Below are positions 25,829 through 39,237 of a DNA stretch of 64,000 nt, piece by piece. Below the pieces are notes generated by a model that worked only from the letters and a program-made list of their open reading frames with translations, was not told where the DNA came from and did not search any database. This DNA is from Numida meleagris (lineage: Eukaryota; Chordata; Aves; Galliformes; Numididae), in assembly GCF_002078875.1 (NCBI RefSeq), contig NC_034424.1:1766924-1830923 (forward strand). Direction: 5' to 3'. Both the position numbers and the translations under genes were made by a program. The number at the start of each line of letters is the position of its first letter. Position 1 is the stretch's first letter.

Positions 25829-26574
25829 ACATAAAGTCTGCAAGGAGCAGAGCAGCCCTGTGTGAAGATCACTCAGTGTGCATGCTGTAATCCTCCAGCA
25901 CCAGAAGCACCCAGTGAACTTCAGCATTGCTCCTGTGTGTGTGGTGTTGTTTGGAAAACTGGAGGGGAGAAAAAAAGTGCTCAATGTATTCTGCTTTGAA
26001 ACATTCCTACTCTATGGACGATAGGAAATGTGAGGATGGAAGGTTTCAGAGCTAAAACCAAACCTCCCTTAAAATGCAGGTTCTTAGGGAAACACAGCAG
26101 GAAGGGTGGTGCACTGTAGGCTTCTCCCCCGCATCCATCGTGCTGCTTTTGCAAATTCATTGGGAATAATCGTCAAGGTTACAGGGGATGGGTCGGTGTG
26201 GGGTTAGCTTTAAGACAGATGGAAGCACTGTTTGCATTACGAACTAAAAGCAGCAGTGGAAGCCTATCGGAGGGAGAATATTAATGGCATTTTGTGAAAG
26301 TACTGTAATTTTTAGAAGGCTCAGAGTGGAAAAACATGCTGGCTGGAGAGTCTGGAGGCAATGCTCCTTTCTGCATGAGGCTTGCTGAGACAGAGTTTGC
26401 CTTGCTTTTGTTCTAAAGCAAGATGCTGGCAGGCTGAGCACACCCAGGGTCCCGCAGCCGGAGCCTCACCGTGCTGATGGGTGCAGGAGGTCGCCGGTCA
26501 GGGTGAATCCCACACCTTCTTCATTTCTTCCCCATTTGCTAATGACACTTCCTTCTGCTTGCATGTCATCAAAG

Positions 26575-26643
26575 CTCTGTAATGGCTGAAGATCAGCCCG
26601 CACTGAGCATGCTCCGGAGTGGAAGCTGCACCCATAGAGGGAG
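26575..26643 (+). repeat. Unnamed dispersed element, copy 2 (GAGCATGCTC type)
   Basis: Blocks in order: TGTAATGGCTGA (from 26579), GAGCATGCTC (26605-26614) and CCCATAGAGGGAG (ending 26643). It sits at the left edge of a CpG-richer cluster. Family unknown. Confidence 0.5.
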
Positions 26644-26900
26644 ATGGATGCGTGGCCGCAGGAGGAGCAGGCCCACGGGCAGAGGACGGCCACGTGCCCA
26701 GGTAGGGCGGCTGCTGGAAGCGGTTCGGGCTCTGCACAGCTCCTCCACCGCTGCTGGCCGGCTTCGTGCTGCCTCCTGCGGATTGGAAAATCCTGACCTC
26801 GGCTGCCTGGCTAGCCTCCATGCAGCAGGGACCTGGCGAGCTCCGGGGTGGTGGCCCCGAGGGGCCGGGCTGGCCGCCAGCGCTGCGGGGAGTGCTGGGC
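26590..26900. other. CpG-rich cluster inside intron 1
   Basis: GC-rich segment with roughly twenty CpG in about 300 bases by eye, clearly above the surrounding intron. There is no recognisable exon. It could be an internal regulatory element or minor promoter, but GC-rich bird introns also produce such clusters by chance. Confidence 0.4.
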
Positions 26901-29190
26901 TGCACCTTCCCTGTGTGAGGTGCTAATTATTGTTAATGGGAAACCTTGCAGGGCACGGACCTGCTCGCTGCTCCGAGATCCGTCTGCGATCGTGGGAGGG
27001 CGAAGGAACATCAAACTCCAGCTCCCTTCCTCGGTCTGCATTCCAAGGGTTGCAAACAAATCTTGCCAAATCAGCTCTTCCAAATTTGCAAGAAAAGGAG
27101 GGAATCTGTGCGTCTGTTCCTTTGGCTTGAGATTAGTTTTCATTCATGTGCTGCTTTCTGGGTTTAATGCGTTGGCGAATGGTTTGGGGAAGGAGCAGGG
27201 CCATGTGCGAGGCCGGGCTGGTGCACTGTGCGCGTGCTTGCAGCCCTCTCCAGCCCCAGTCGCCCGCCCTGGTGCCAGTGGGCTGTGCTGGGAGGTGCCA
27301 ACCAACCCGCTGCAGATTTGGGCTCTCCAGGCCGGTGCCAGAGAGCTGCAGGGAAGATGTGGCTTTGCATGGGGGCACTGCTGAGCCTTTGTGCCCCACG
27401 GGAGAGGTGCTGTTGGGTCTTCCTGGTGGTGCTGGTTGTGGTTTGAGCGAAGGTGTGGCGTGCTGCGTCAGGGCGTCGTGCAGGCTTTGGCGTTGTGAAG
27501 TTAGCGCGTTTCACTTTTATTAGCAGACAGCTCTGCGGTTGCAGCCTTCAGTCTGCGTGCAGCAAGGCTGGCTCGCTCCTCAGGGCAGCCCTGCTGCTTT
27601 TCATCACGCAGATCAGCACATGGCGGAGAGCAGCGCGCACGTTTTTATTTCATGGCTCTGTCCCAGGTGATGGCCTCACACACATAGATCCGTCTGCGTC
27701 ATGAGTCACTTTGCTGCCCAAACTTCATGCGTGTTTGTTGCCTGGCTCCGGATTGCTGGCATACCCAATGCTTCCAGCGCCTTCTCTGGGCAATCAGGCA
27801 GGGCAGGACCCAGCCCCGGCCGATGGGCAGCTCAGCTCCCATGTGAGGACCAGCTTGGTAAGGGCTGATTTTGGCAGTCTCAAAACCAGCTCGAGTCCCT
27901 GCGTCCTGGTGATGCAAGCTGCACTCTCTGTTAATGGATGCTGGCTTGTTTGTGGTTGGGTGAATGCACAAAGAGAAGCGTTTATGTAAAATAAATGGCA
28001 TTGTAATCGTACATGGAAAGTAAAAGGTTTTGATTTATTTTGGCTCAGATGGGGGCTGCGTTTACAGCTTTTCCAATTGGATCCCGGCAGCTTTTTCTCC
28101 TTGTGTGACTCTGGCACTGAAATGATGTCGGTCCCAAGTTTTCATGTATGGTCTGGCTGCCTGGATGAGGAAATTTGATTAAACAGTTTCAGATGCTTAA
28201 AACCACTGGTGTGATAATTTCCTATTGTGCTTGTGCGAAAGGTGTAAGGTAGCCTTAAAGACCCACTGCCACCTTATGGCAGTTGCTGAAAAGCAGCCTC
28301 ATCTGAGCCAATTCTGTACGCACATCATGCTTGCTTTATTTCTCTGCTCTTCTTAACTGGTGATATTTGCATGAAGGCAAGAGCTTTGTTTTTAGAGAGT
28401 TCATCTGCTCCTTCTGTTCCTTGCAGCAATGTATAATGTCAGTGGAATCGCTTACAGAGCCATCAACTGTGGTGCTGCGATGTGTTCATGGTTTGGGGAG
28501 GGAGAGAAAAGCACCATGAAGAGCTCAATCTCTCCCAGTGAGGAGCGTGCTTATTTTCACGTGAATGCCCTAATGCTTAAAAAAAAAGAGGTGTGAGGTC
28601 AAAGAACAGGGAGCTGCGGAGCACGTGAGGCTGGTGGGCAGAGCCCTGGTGCTCCAGCAACGCGGTGCAGCAGAAGCGCGGTTGAATGTGAGCGGCCATT
28701 TTCCTGCTGCTCTGCTGGCAGAGGACTGCTAATAAGCAGCGTGGCTTTGTGCTGCTCCCACCCCACCTCCCAGCCCCCAAACAACCCCATAAACTGTTTG
28801 TTGAGCAAACGGGGAGCATGGCCGAAGCAAAGAGCTTGCTCTCTGTTGGTGAGGTGGGCTGTGCGAGCGATGTTTGCACCCTCCCTGAGCAAGGCTGCAT
28901 TTGTTATGGTAGAAGCTCTTGATGTGCAATAGCTGAATGAAGGGGAGAAATGGTGTTTTCAGCTTTCCAAAATAGAAGGAGCCGTGGTTACTATAAGTTA
29001 AAGCTGAAGGAGTTTCTAATTGGGAACTGGTAGGACTACAGTATGTTCTGAATTACAGCTGTCTGGCCAATATGCTTCTAAATAAAGTTCTAGGATTGCC
29101 CCCAGAAATGAAATACTCAGCGCGTGTTCTTATCAAACACAGCAGCATCTTCCAGAGAGCTTACCTCTCAACATGTGTTGCAACAGCATC

Positions 29191-29210
29191 TTTTTTTTTT
29201 TTTTTTTTTT
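29191..29210. repeat. Poly(T)20
   Basis: Run of 20 T, with AT-rich sequence on the right. No retrocopy body is recognised on the minus strand. Confidence 0.92.
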
Positions 29211-29360
29211 CTCCTTTTAAATATTTTTAATCCCTTTTTTGGTATACACGATGTACTCAACACAGTGTCCTGGGGAACATTTCATGTTTTCTGTTAACAA
29301 AAGGCAGTTTGCTGAAACTAAAAGCAGGAGGAGGGGAGATGGCTTGAAAAGATTTGGGTT

Positions 29361-29395
29361 AAAAAATAATAATAATAATAATAAAATAATAATAA
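29361..29395. repeat. (AAT)n microsatellite
   Basis: Interrupted AAT repeat: an A-rich start, several perfect AAT units, one AAAA interruption, then more AAT units. Confidence 0.92.
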
Positions 29396-32300
29396 GGTTC
29401 TGAAAGGTGGAGAAAACTGTGATTCCAGAAGTGTGCATTAATGAGTGAACGCTCCTTCAGAGCTGTTAGCTGAGGCTGGACGCAGACATTTTGGCTCACT
29501 CAGGATGCTAAGGACAATCAGCGTGTCCTGGGAATGGGCATTCTCCTTAGGAAGCGGCGTACACAGTCACCGAGGGGGGAAGGAGGTGTTTGAAGAGCTT
29601 GCTGCTGAGCGGAGCAGCGCTTCTTAGCAAGGCAGAGAGAACTCGGGATTCCAGCGGCAGCGCTCTCTGTATATCGAACGCCCCTTACTGCGGGCGGTTT
29701 GTTTCATTGTGTTTTTGGGATAACTTCTGAGGAGGCCCCAGAGGAGCTTGAGCTGTGAGCAAGCGGAGGGCCTGAGGTGAGAGAGGAGCCTGATGAAAAC
29801 GAGGAGAAACCCCTGCGTTTTGCAGGGCGAAATATTGTTCTTCCTATAGAAAGCAGCATATCCCCTTGCCACCCACCTGTGTTTCCGCTGCAAGGGAGCT
29901 GTGAAAATGCCATGTGTAATGGTGTAATTAAGCAAAAGCCCTCAGGAACCCAGTGTCCTTTGTGCCGTGCTGCTGCCTTCGTCTTGGAAACGTGAGATTT
30001 CTGAAAGGGGTTTTCAAGCTTTGAGTGGGGGAACCAAGGCCAGGGAGGCTCGGTGTCAGCATACAGGGTGTTTGTATGGGCCCTGCTGGGGTGTCTTTGG
30101 AAATGGGGAGTGCTACGCTGCCTAGCATGCTTTGGTGGAGAAACTGGTGGGGAGTCCTTGGGGTAGGTAAAGGGGAATGCTTCATGGGGCGTGGGCTGCT
30201 GTTGTCTCACATGGTGAGCAACCCCCCTTCCCAGCCATTTCAGAGACGTGTTTCATTTTGCAGGAGAGGGGAAGGCAGTCCAGTGGGCTTCTGCTGACAG
30301 CAAGTCCCTGAATAGTTAAACTGTGCATCCCTCCGACGTGCCAGCCTGCGTCACGGGTGGGGGAAGGCTTCCTGTCTTGTGGGAACTCTTTGGGAGAGGG
30401 CTTAGATCTTCAGGAAATGGGGAGATGGGGCTGTGACCCCGGGGAGGTGCTGGTATGGTACAGACCCAAGGATTGATTGTTGAACTGCCTGCACCGGCCT
30501 GATCCATGTGGTTGTTCGGGTGGTTTTTTTCTTTAACACATCTTTAATACATTCAGGGACGAACATGAGATGTGCAAAGTGTCTCTGGGTGCTTCTGCTC
30601 TCGGTGTATTTTTAACCTCAGCAGGAAAAACATCTGTAGCATTGGGGTGCGGTGGGGAGTGCAGGAAGACCGCACGCTGCAGGACGAGTCCCTGTCCTTT
30701 GCTCTCTGAAAAGGGATGTTGGCTGTGGTCCCTCATTGGCTTTGCATTTAGAAATATCTTTGTTTCTATTTCTGTGTTTTTAATGAAAGCTTGGTAATTT
30801 CACGCTGCAAGGAAAGGCAGCACTCCTACAAAGCCATCTTTGGTTTGAAGTACAGTAATCTTTTGATGCTGTGGATAATACAACTCAAGTCTGTGTAGTC
30901 GGTTCTTGTTGCTTTTGTTTTCAGATTTTTGGGATTGTCTTCGATTACTTACCTCTCTGCCTTTCAGTGATTGATAGAAAGGCCAGCAAAATCTCATTTT
31001 ATGTGTATTAAAAATTAAAGTTTACATCAAACGAAAACCCAGTGGGTGAAAGAGAGATCCTTGCTTTCTACTGTCACCTCAAATATTCATTCCCTATGAA
31101 TTTCAGTCATCTCAATTTAGCCTTGTGTGTTTTAACTGTTTAGTAGTGAAACTTCTCCAGAGTGCAGAGAGAAAAATAATGTCATTGCAGCTGAAGCAGA
31201 CCTAGGGCAGGCTCTCCTGCTGCTTTAACTATCGCCGCTTTGCAAATGTGCATGGACACAGTGGTGAAGTAGCTGCTTGGTCTCGGGAAAACGTGGCTCG
31301 CTGATGCTGACACAATAGCAGGACATGCTGGCGCTGCTCAGCAAAGGAGAGGAGGGGATGGGCAGAGCAGAGCAGGCGTTGGCTTCATGCTTGTGCTGGA
31401 GGTGTGAGTTTGGATGCCTGCTTTTCATGCAAGGTGCAAAGCAAATAAAATCATTGGGCTTCTCAGAACCTCGCCAGGGATTTCTGTGGCTTTTTCCCCC
31501 ACACTGTACAGGCTGTTCCCTGCCCCCAACAGCCCACTGCAACGCACTACACTGAGCTCGTCTTCATTTTAACAGTTAGCCTTAAGGACAATCATCTTCT
31601 GTGTTCTGATTTCATGGAAAATAGCTTTGCTTTGGCCAAGAGCAGCCAGGAGGTGCCACAGCCCATGTCTGAGTTTCCTCTTCCTCCTTGCCTTCTCTGG
31701 CTGTGTTCTCCCTCCCACTCCGTGTGGGTGGGTGGCCCTGCGGCCATGGGGCACCCCACTGCCAGCCCCACGGGCAACCTTGTGCTTGCATCCTTCCCAG
31801 CCCCTCTCTGCTTGCAGATGTTCCTGCACGTTGCTTGGGCTTCACCAGGAGCTTGAGCAGATGCAAACGTTGCCAAGAGTTTGTGCTTAATTGTTAACGA
31901 GAACAGAGACAAACTACTTTTATTTTGAAGCTAAAATGTTCTTTTATCTTGCTGGCCAGGCCAGATGTATCATATGGTTCGACATAGGCTGAGCTCAGAG
32001 CTACTGTACCTCGCAGTGCACTCGCTATCACTTTGTTATGTTTTCCCCCCTCTTTTTAATGATCGTGGCTGTGATATGCTTTTAAGGTTGGTTGTACCAG
32101 GTCATGTTGTATTATAAATCCTCGCAGTGGAAGCCAGCACCCCTTCAGCTCAGCAGGTCACATCTCAAATCCACTTGCAGTTGGACACTGCATACTTAAC
32201 CAGTTTAACCCGTGTGCCTTCGTCCCCCTCCTCACAGATCAGACCCTTGATTAAGCAAAACAAAAGCAGCACAGGGATGTCCCCACGCCACGCCACGTCC

Positions 32301-32533
32301 CTCCACATCCCTGCTCCCCTTCCCTTTTTTTTTGTGGACAAGGGCTACTCTTGAAGGCCACTGAAACAGAACACATTCTGGGTTTAAAAGGCTTTTTTTT
32401 TTTCCAGGCAAGTGATCAGTTTGAGGCCTGGCACCCTGTCAGAAAGTTGACAGATGATCTGCATTACCGGGGCGTCCCTGGGATGCCCGGGCTGATCGCC
32501 GCTCCAATGGACGCTGGAGCCTGCAGGTTCTCT

Positions 32534-32603
32534 GTGAAATGGCTGCAGCTTGGAGGGAGCAGTGAAATGGTCTCCTCTGGGCATGCTCACTCTGTAGAGG
32601 GAG
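32534..32603 (+). repeat. Unnamed dispersed element, copy 3 (GAGCATGCTC type)
   Basis: Blocks in order: GTGAAATGGCTGCAG (32534-32548), a second GTGAAATGG (32562-32570), GGGCATGCTC (32579-32588, one base off the palindrome) and CTGTAGAGGGAG (ending 32603). Spacing between the last two blocks is the shortest of the four copies (6 bases). Family unknown. Confidence 0.5.
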
Positions 32604-33131
32604 CTTTTATCACATGAGCAGAAACTGAATCACTGCTCATGAGGATCTGGAATATGCAACTCTTTGAGTCTTCCCCAGGAGAAGACCACAGATGTCTGCA
32701 GGTACAGTAGCTCGCAGTGTCCATCTCCCATACCTCATAAATAGCAGCGTCCCTCCGGTTGGGGCTGCAGGCAGCCTGGCGCCAGGTGGGAAAGGAGAAG
32801 CCTCAGAGAGAAGGAAGACAGTTCAGATAATCATGGCTGGATTCTTTTTTTGTCAATTCTCTCTTTTCTTCTGCCCTGTGCGAGGGAGGGAGCGCAGCAG
32901 GAAGGCGGCCGCGTGGGGCAGGGTGCTGGGGCGGTTGGGGAGCAGCCTGGAGCTGCCTTGTCAGTGTTTGACTGCTCTTTTGTGTTGTTATGATTGTGAC
33001 TTTGTTCTGTTCCATGGCCTTGCACGTACATCTGGCATTACCTGGCTCAGAGGAAGCTTGGGCTCTGGATCCAGGCACTCTTTTGTTTGCCTTCTGTGGT
33101 GGGGAGGCTTGTTTGGAGGGATGGCATTTAA

Positions 33132-33198
33132 TTTTTTTTAGGATTTTTTTTTTTTTAAATAATAAAAATAATATATATATAATTTTTTTTTTTTTAAA
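33132..33198. repeat. T-rich / AT low-complexity tract
   Basis: Two T runs of about 13 each flank an AT-rich core with TATATATA. This is low-complexity sequence with no gene. Confidence 0.9.
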
Positions 33199-34083
33199 CA
33201 TGAAATCTTTGGAAAATTTGGGTCTACCAGGAGCCCTCCTCGCTGCAAGAGGAGCAGAGGCTGGGGGCTCTGCGCTGCCCTGGGGAAGGAGAGCAGAGGG
33301 CCCCTGGCCCAGGGAGGCCCTGGGTTGGCTCCGGCCTATGGCTCCCTGCTGAGCCTGCAGGGAAGAGCCATGTTATTCTACCAAGGAAAAAAAAGCAACA
33401 ATTTTGGGGGGTGCTTTTCACCCTCTTTTTTTATTTTATTTTTTTTTTCCCAGTAGTAGTTTGCAATCCATGCAGCTGATTAAAACGAAACATCCGTGGT
33501 TGATGTCGTGGCAGGAGGCCCAGGCCTGCAGTTTATTTAGCTAAAATTCAGTCCCCCGGCCCCGCCATGCTTGTGTTTTTTTTTGCTGTTTGTGTTAAAT
33601 GCAGATAGTCTGTGGTGTGCTCAGCAGGCCTGGGGTTGGGCTGCAGGAGAGCCCTGGGCACTGTCATGTCAGCCCAATGCTGGGCATGTGGGAGCAGTGG
33701 GCAGGCAGCAGGGCCTCAGCTCCAGACCTCCCTGCCCGCTGGCATGGATTTCTCCTCTAGTAAACATGCTCCGAAGGAAAAGACAACGAGAGGAAGTCAT
33801 GAGGAGAGGTTTCTTTCTGGAAGCAACGAGTGAAGGCCTTGCTGTGGCCTGGCTGGCTCCTGCCCAGAGAGCCGTGGTGCTGGTGGAACCAGGCCGGCAC
33901 AGAGCAGCATTGATGTCCAGGGACCACGATGACCGAACGCCCAAAGCAGCTGGTGCTGTGTGCTGGGACCTTCAGAGAGTGTCGTGAGAGCCACGCTGAC
34001 CTACTGCTTGGAGGGAAAAGAGAAATCTCAGATCTAGACTTCCATGGAAGTTAACAGCCCTAAATATGGACATCTGGCTGTTG

Positions 34084-34102
34084 TTTTTTTTTTTTTTTTT
34101 TT
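34084..34102. repeat. Poly(T)19
   Basis: Run of 19 T followed by CCCC. It resembles a polypyrimidine tract, but no open frame with homology follows. Confidence 0.9.
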
Positions 34103-35986
34103 CCCCTTTGCATATTAAACTGACTTTGAAGTTTAAGTCCAGCACGAGCAGCCTCCACTGCTTTTCAAGATAATCACTGTTCCTCCCTACCCCACCTGTG
34201 GTGATCATATGTAAAAGAACCCGTGCCAGTCTCGTGCCCTTCGCCTCATTTTTTCATTCCCCTCTCATCGCAAGCAAACGTTTGGATTTTCCTGCGGGGC
34301 GACCATCCCCCCTGTTACCCAGCGTGGCCCCACAGGCCCTACAGCAGGATTGCACCTCTCTGATGCGGAGGCCGGATCCCATTACGGGGTGAGCACGGGG
34401 CTGCCAGCACCACCTCCTCTGCCTGGTGCCATCTCGGGATCGCATGCTGCTTGTACAATGGCAGGGAGCTATTTCGTTCAGGTAAACAAGGACATTTAAG
34501 GAGCTTCGCTGTCATGGCCAGCTGGTTTGTGGATGGCTGGGGGAGGGATGACTCGATTCCTGGGGCTGCTTTTTGTTGTCCTTTTCTCTTTTTCCCCTTA
34601 AATTTTTCCTCCTCCTCGTCTTGCTCCTGGAGCTGCCAAAGGTTGAGGAAGCATCGCAGTGACCGCCCTGCAGTGGGAGAAATGCCTTGCTTTTGGTTCA
34701 GCCCAAAGACTTGGGGCTCTGGCAGTATGCGCTCCCTGCTCTTGAGGCTCAGAAGACCATATGTTCCTGCAGTGAACTGCAATGCCCGTGATTTGGAAGC
34801 AAATCTTGAATTTAAAACCCTTAACTACCACTTTCAGCCGATTCTTTTCAACTACTGTAAATTAAATGAGTTTTGAAATCAAACTCTCTTCACAGACGAG
34901 ACCCCAGCAGTCAGTAACGTGATCTCCCCTGACGTTCAGACTCGGCCCTTTGCAGATCCGTCTGTCCCTCCTCCCCTCCGGTGCCTGTTTGAACTCCTTG
35001 GTCTGTTCTGCAGCGTAGGAAATGTCTGGCTCTGCTGCCTGGTGGCATTGGTCCTGGAGGGGGGCAGCAATGGAGGACGGGCACTGCCCAGCAGGGTGTA
35101 GGGTTATTGGCAAAGCAGCTGGAGAGAAGCTCATGCACTGTCTGAGCTAATCGGAATGTGTTTTTAAAAATAAAAGGAAAAGAAAGCAACATAAAAACAT
35201 CACTGGGGGAAAAAAATTTAGAGCAAGCTCTTAAAAATATTCTGGGATCCAAAATACCTGCTTGCTTCCCCTGGTCCAGGTAACTGCAATTCCCCAAGGA
35301 GGGGAAAGCCTGGTGGAAGTGGTGGAAAAAGGGAGAGGTGGTGAGGGTTAAGAAGATCTGACGTGTGAGCGTCTTCCCTGCAACGCTGCCATACTGTGTC
35401 GGAGCAGCACAGTGCCTCTTGTAAAGGAAGCTTTGCACAAACTGTCCTTGTTCCAAGGATGAGGAAACCTCCAGGTCTTCTGGCATTTTCTCTCCAGCAT
35501 AACTTGGAGCTGCTTTCACCTGGAAAGCATGATAAACACAGACGGGGAGAGGACTGGAACAGAGAGGGACTGGGAGCAACCTTGCAATGCTTTTAATGGA
35601 GCTCTTGGTGTTAAATGAAGAACTTTTCCCCTCCTCCTCTCCTCATTTTCCTGTGTGCCTGCAAAAATACTCTGGTTTGCATTTAAAGGAGAAAACTGTA
35701 TGTGCTGGGACTAAGCCAACGTGTTTATTCAAGGGAAATACCATATTTCCAAGGCTTGCTTTCTCAGAGGAAGGCTTGACAGAGGATGGCAGACGGGGCT
35801 GAGCATTGTATTTTTAGGTGACATCGAAGCACAGTTGTGATTCGAAGAAGCTGAAATCATGGCTGGCATTCTGCATTGAGCTCGACGAGACCTGTGCTCC
35901 CCTCACCCCAGAGAGGGGTTAACTTCTTCCTCCTAGACTGTGTGCTCAGAGCAGGTGGATTTTGACCTAAATCAAGGGGAGAAACA

Positions 35987-36004
35987 GCAACAACAACAAC
36001 AACA
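35987..36004. repeat. Short (CAA)n microsatellite
   Basis: Five CAA units in a row followed by CAG ('gcaacaacaacaacaacagt'). Confidence 0.88.
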
Positions 36005-36192
36005 GTAAACTGCAACTTTCCACACTTTGCAATTTCCCTTCTCTAAATTGGATTTTTATGGCAAGGCAGGAGCTCGCCCGTGGCCCGGCGGTGGTGAGGA
36101 GCAGGGCTGTGAGCAGCCGTGGTTGCAAGCACCAGCTCCTCTCCTACTGTCAAAAAATGGCAGGTCAGTGTGCGTCTGTAAACAATGCAGTT

Positions 36193-36249
36193 ATGAAATG
36201 GCAGCGCCAGGCCGAGCTGAGCATGCTCGGGAGCTGCCTGTAGGGGGAG
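36193..36249 (+). repeat. Unnamed dispersed element, copy 4 (GAGCATGCTC type)
   Basis: Blocks in order: ATGAAATGGCAGC (36193-36205), GAGCATGCTC (36219-36228) and CTGTAGGGGGAG (ending 36249). This is the most compact copy and may be nearest to the source. Family unknown. Confidence 0.5.
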
Positions 36250-36953
36250 GTGAGCCGAGAAAGATGATCTAATTCAGTGCAATTCTTGGGATTGAAGGAA
36301 AAGACCAGGCTCCACTCTTAATGACAGAGCAGAAAAAAAGCCCCACGAAGGACGAAGCCCGTAGGCCATGGAGGCAAGGTGGTGAGGAGCTGCCACCTCT
36401 AGGACTTCGGGTCCTGGGCAGCGCTGCGTGCCTTTCTCACCCTCCAGGAGAGTAAAGTCTTGGTGAGGTTTTGCTGTAGCTATTAGAGGGACAGGCCCTA
36501 GGGCGCAACTTTTGTGTTGTTTTTTGCCTTGTTTTCCTCTCCCTGTCTGCTTTCCCGGCTCGCAGGCGTCGCTGTGGTTGCAGGTGGCACGGAAGAGGTG
36601 GTGTGTGTGGGGCAAGGTCCTCCATGGCCCAAGGAACACCCAGGCTGGGGCCACCTCCCTGGGCCCTGGCCTGAGAAGGTATCCCTTCTGGTGTTGCTGG
36701 GCTGGGTAAGGGTGAGGGAGATGCTCTGTTGGCTGTGGTGTTTTGGGGGAGGGAGGAAGAGGATGGCTGAGGCCGAAGAGGTGCCTGGGTGTTGTCGATG
36801 GGGATGAGGCTGGAAACTGTTCTCTCCAGGCTCTTCTTGGTGCTGTGGTTTCATCTTTGCTGAGCCTTCCTGGGGACCTGGTGTTTCTGAAGTGTCTGGT
36901 TTGCTTTCGCTAGAGAGGATGAAGAGTCTTCATCTCTGTTTTAGGGTTCTCTG

Positions 36954-36967
36954 CCCCCCCCCCCCCC
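36954..36967. repeat. Poly(C)14
   Basis: Fourteen C in a row. The complementary strand is a G14 run, and long G runs can fold as quadruplexes. It is also a likely site of sequencing or assembly length error. Confidence 0.9.
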
Positions 36968-38322
36968 TCCCTTGTGCTAGGAGAAGGTGGGCAGCAGTTG
37001 TACTTCTTGCTAACCTCAGCCAGTGGAAGGAGATGCCTTTGTCTGCTTTGGATTTCCATTTGTGTGCACATACAAGTTGTTCTGGTTTTCACTCTACTGG
37101 GTCACAGTTAGATGGGTGCAATGCTACCCAGCGTGGAAGCAGCGAGACAGCATAGCTGCATCTGCACCAAGGCTGCCCCTGTTCACTGGGCTTACAGGAG
37201 CCTGGGCTGCGCAAACCCCCCTTGCCTGAAGCCTAAGCATCATTATGGGCTGCCTTGTGCTATGAGAACCCACTTTTAAGTCTTGTTGTGTTTCATGTAT
37301 GTGTCTCCTTGTTCCCAGCTGTTGCATGCAAGGACTTGTGCCTGGTTTCTACCCTTCCCCCTTTTTTGGGAGTTGATCTGTGTGGCTGGAATAGCAGGGG
37401 GAGATGGGGGCAGAGAAGAAAATGTTTTTGTTCTTCTAGGATAGGAGGAATTCAGGAGACAAAAGAATTGCAGGTCTAGTTTGATTTGGGGACAGACTTC
37501 AGGCTGAGAGGAGTGCTTGTTGTGCGCTGCAGATAAAATTCCATGTTCACATGATTGCACGAGGCTTATAAGGAAGTGGCCTTAACCTAGAAAAGGAGCT
37601 TTGAGACTGGTGACTGCTTTGTAGGCCAGGTACGCTGGTGTTACATTTCCTTTCTTCTCCAAGTCAAATGCTTCTAATGACAGGCCCGAGCCAGTGTCCC
37701 CACGACTGGTGATCCTGGACTTGCCCATGCTCAGCAGGACCAGAGTAGAGCCGAAATCTGAAATGAGCACTCTTCTCCTGCCTACGAAACAAACACTATC
37801 TCTCTACAGCCCTTTTCTTAATCATTGCTTCCTATATAATTAGACACAAAATGTTTGCCTTCTTTTAAGGCAAAGGTTATGAGCAGGTTGGGTTTGTTGG
37901 GTTTTATTAGCAGGAAAAATGAGAGTGAATGGGAATCCGCTGCTGCTGGAGTTGCATCATTTATCGAGGGCTTTGCCTCCCTTTCTTGCTGCAGCACACA
38001 CTGCAGAGCTCACCACTGCCTTGCATGGAGTGAGATCCAGCTGTGGGGGCTGTGCTGGCGGTGTCACCTCTTGGGGGGGCTGGTGTCCCCTGGGTGCCTT
38101 TCCTGCTGGGGGCTTCTGGGCCCCCAGGGTCACTGCCGTCCCCCGTGCCTGGTGTGCATGTGTTGGGGTGTGCTGCTGCAGCTGCTGCTGGTAGCACAGC
38201 ACTTGTGTGCAGCAGAGTTGGAGAGGGGTTGGTCATTCTGCTTCCAGCCCTCCTTCGGATTGACCTGTTTTAACCACGTCTCAAATCAGAGCAGTGTTGC
38301 TGCAAAGCTTTGGTTGATTTTT

Positions 38323-38351
38323 AAGAAAAAAAGAAAAAAAAAAAAAAAAAA
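38323..38351. repeat. A-rich tract
   Basis: A-rich tract with two G interruptions, ending in about eighteen consecutive A. No retrocopy is recognised upstream. Confidence 0.88.
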
Positions 38352-39237
38352 GGACTCTTGTGGAGGTAGTCATCTTAGCACATCAACCTCCGCTCCTTCC
38401 TGGTCTACTGCTAGAGAGCTCTGGTTCATGATGCAACTAACTGCTCTCTTGGGCTTGGTAAGCTACAATACGTTGGGAGTTTTGCTGTGCATGTATTGTC
38501 TTTGCCTGTAAAACCTGCTTGGACTTTTGTAAAGGGCTGATGAAAATGCCAAGGAGGAGGCTGAGGAAGCTCTCCGGGCTTCCCAGCTTTGCTCTTTTTG
38601 TTGTTGTTTTTTGTTTTAAAGGCACCATGCAGTTTCTAGTTGCCTGCTTAGAAATGCTGCAGAGCATTTCCTCGGCTCTGCCCTGTCTTCCATCCCCTCC
38701 AAAGACGTGGTGGAGGAAGGGAAGCCTTATTTCGTGTTAAACAGAGGTGGAGAGGAAAGACTGAAACCAGCCCTTGCTCCTCTGCTTGGATCTTCGTGGC
38801 TTCTAAAGCCCTTTCAGACACCTTTCTTAAGGCGCAGCCATTTTTCTTTCCCTCGAAACCTAAAAATAAAAGGAGCCGGTGGGGGGAATCGTGCCCCGTT
38901 GCTCGTGGCACGCAGCCTTGGTGGAGGCTCTCCAGTGGCTGGAGGTTAATAATCCATCTGGGGTCGGCCGGGGAATGGAGGCGGCCGGCTGCAGGAAAGG
39001 GGGGAAAAAAATAAAACAGGAGAGCGTGAGACTTTTATTGTGAAGCAGCCTGAGCTTGGCAGTTGGCTTTTGTTGGGACTGCTGCAAGAGCCGACACTTC
39101 TGGCGGGGAGGGTGGGTATAGGATTTCCCTGCCAATCAGGAGCCGACGGATTGGGCCATGGGGTGTGAGCGAAGGGGAAGTTTGCTCTGAATTTAAGGGG
39201 GGAAAAGCAAGGCACACAAATATGGAGGTATTGACCC

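Noticed and set aside
34911..35579. 222-codon minus-strand open frame
   Set aside because: No recognisable domain, odd composition, no flanking splice or promoter context; a chance frame in an intron.
37855..38511. 218-codon plus-strand open frame
   Set aside because: Runs through a long A-rich tract (poly-Lys) and resembles no protein family.
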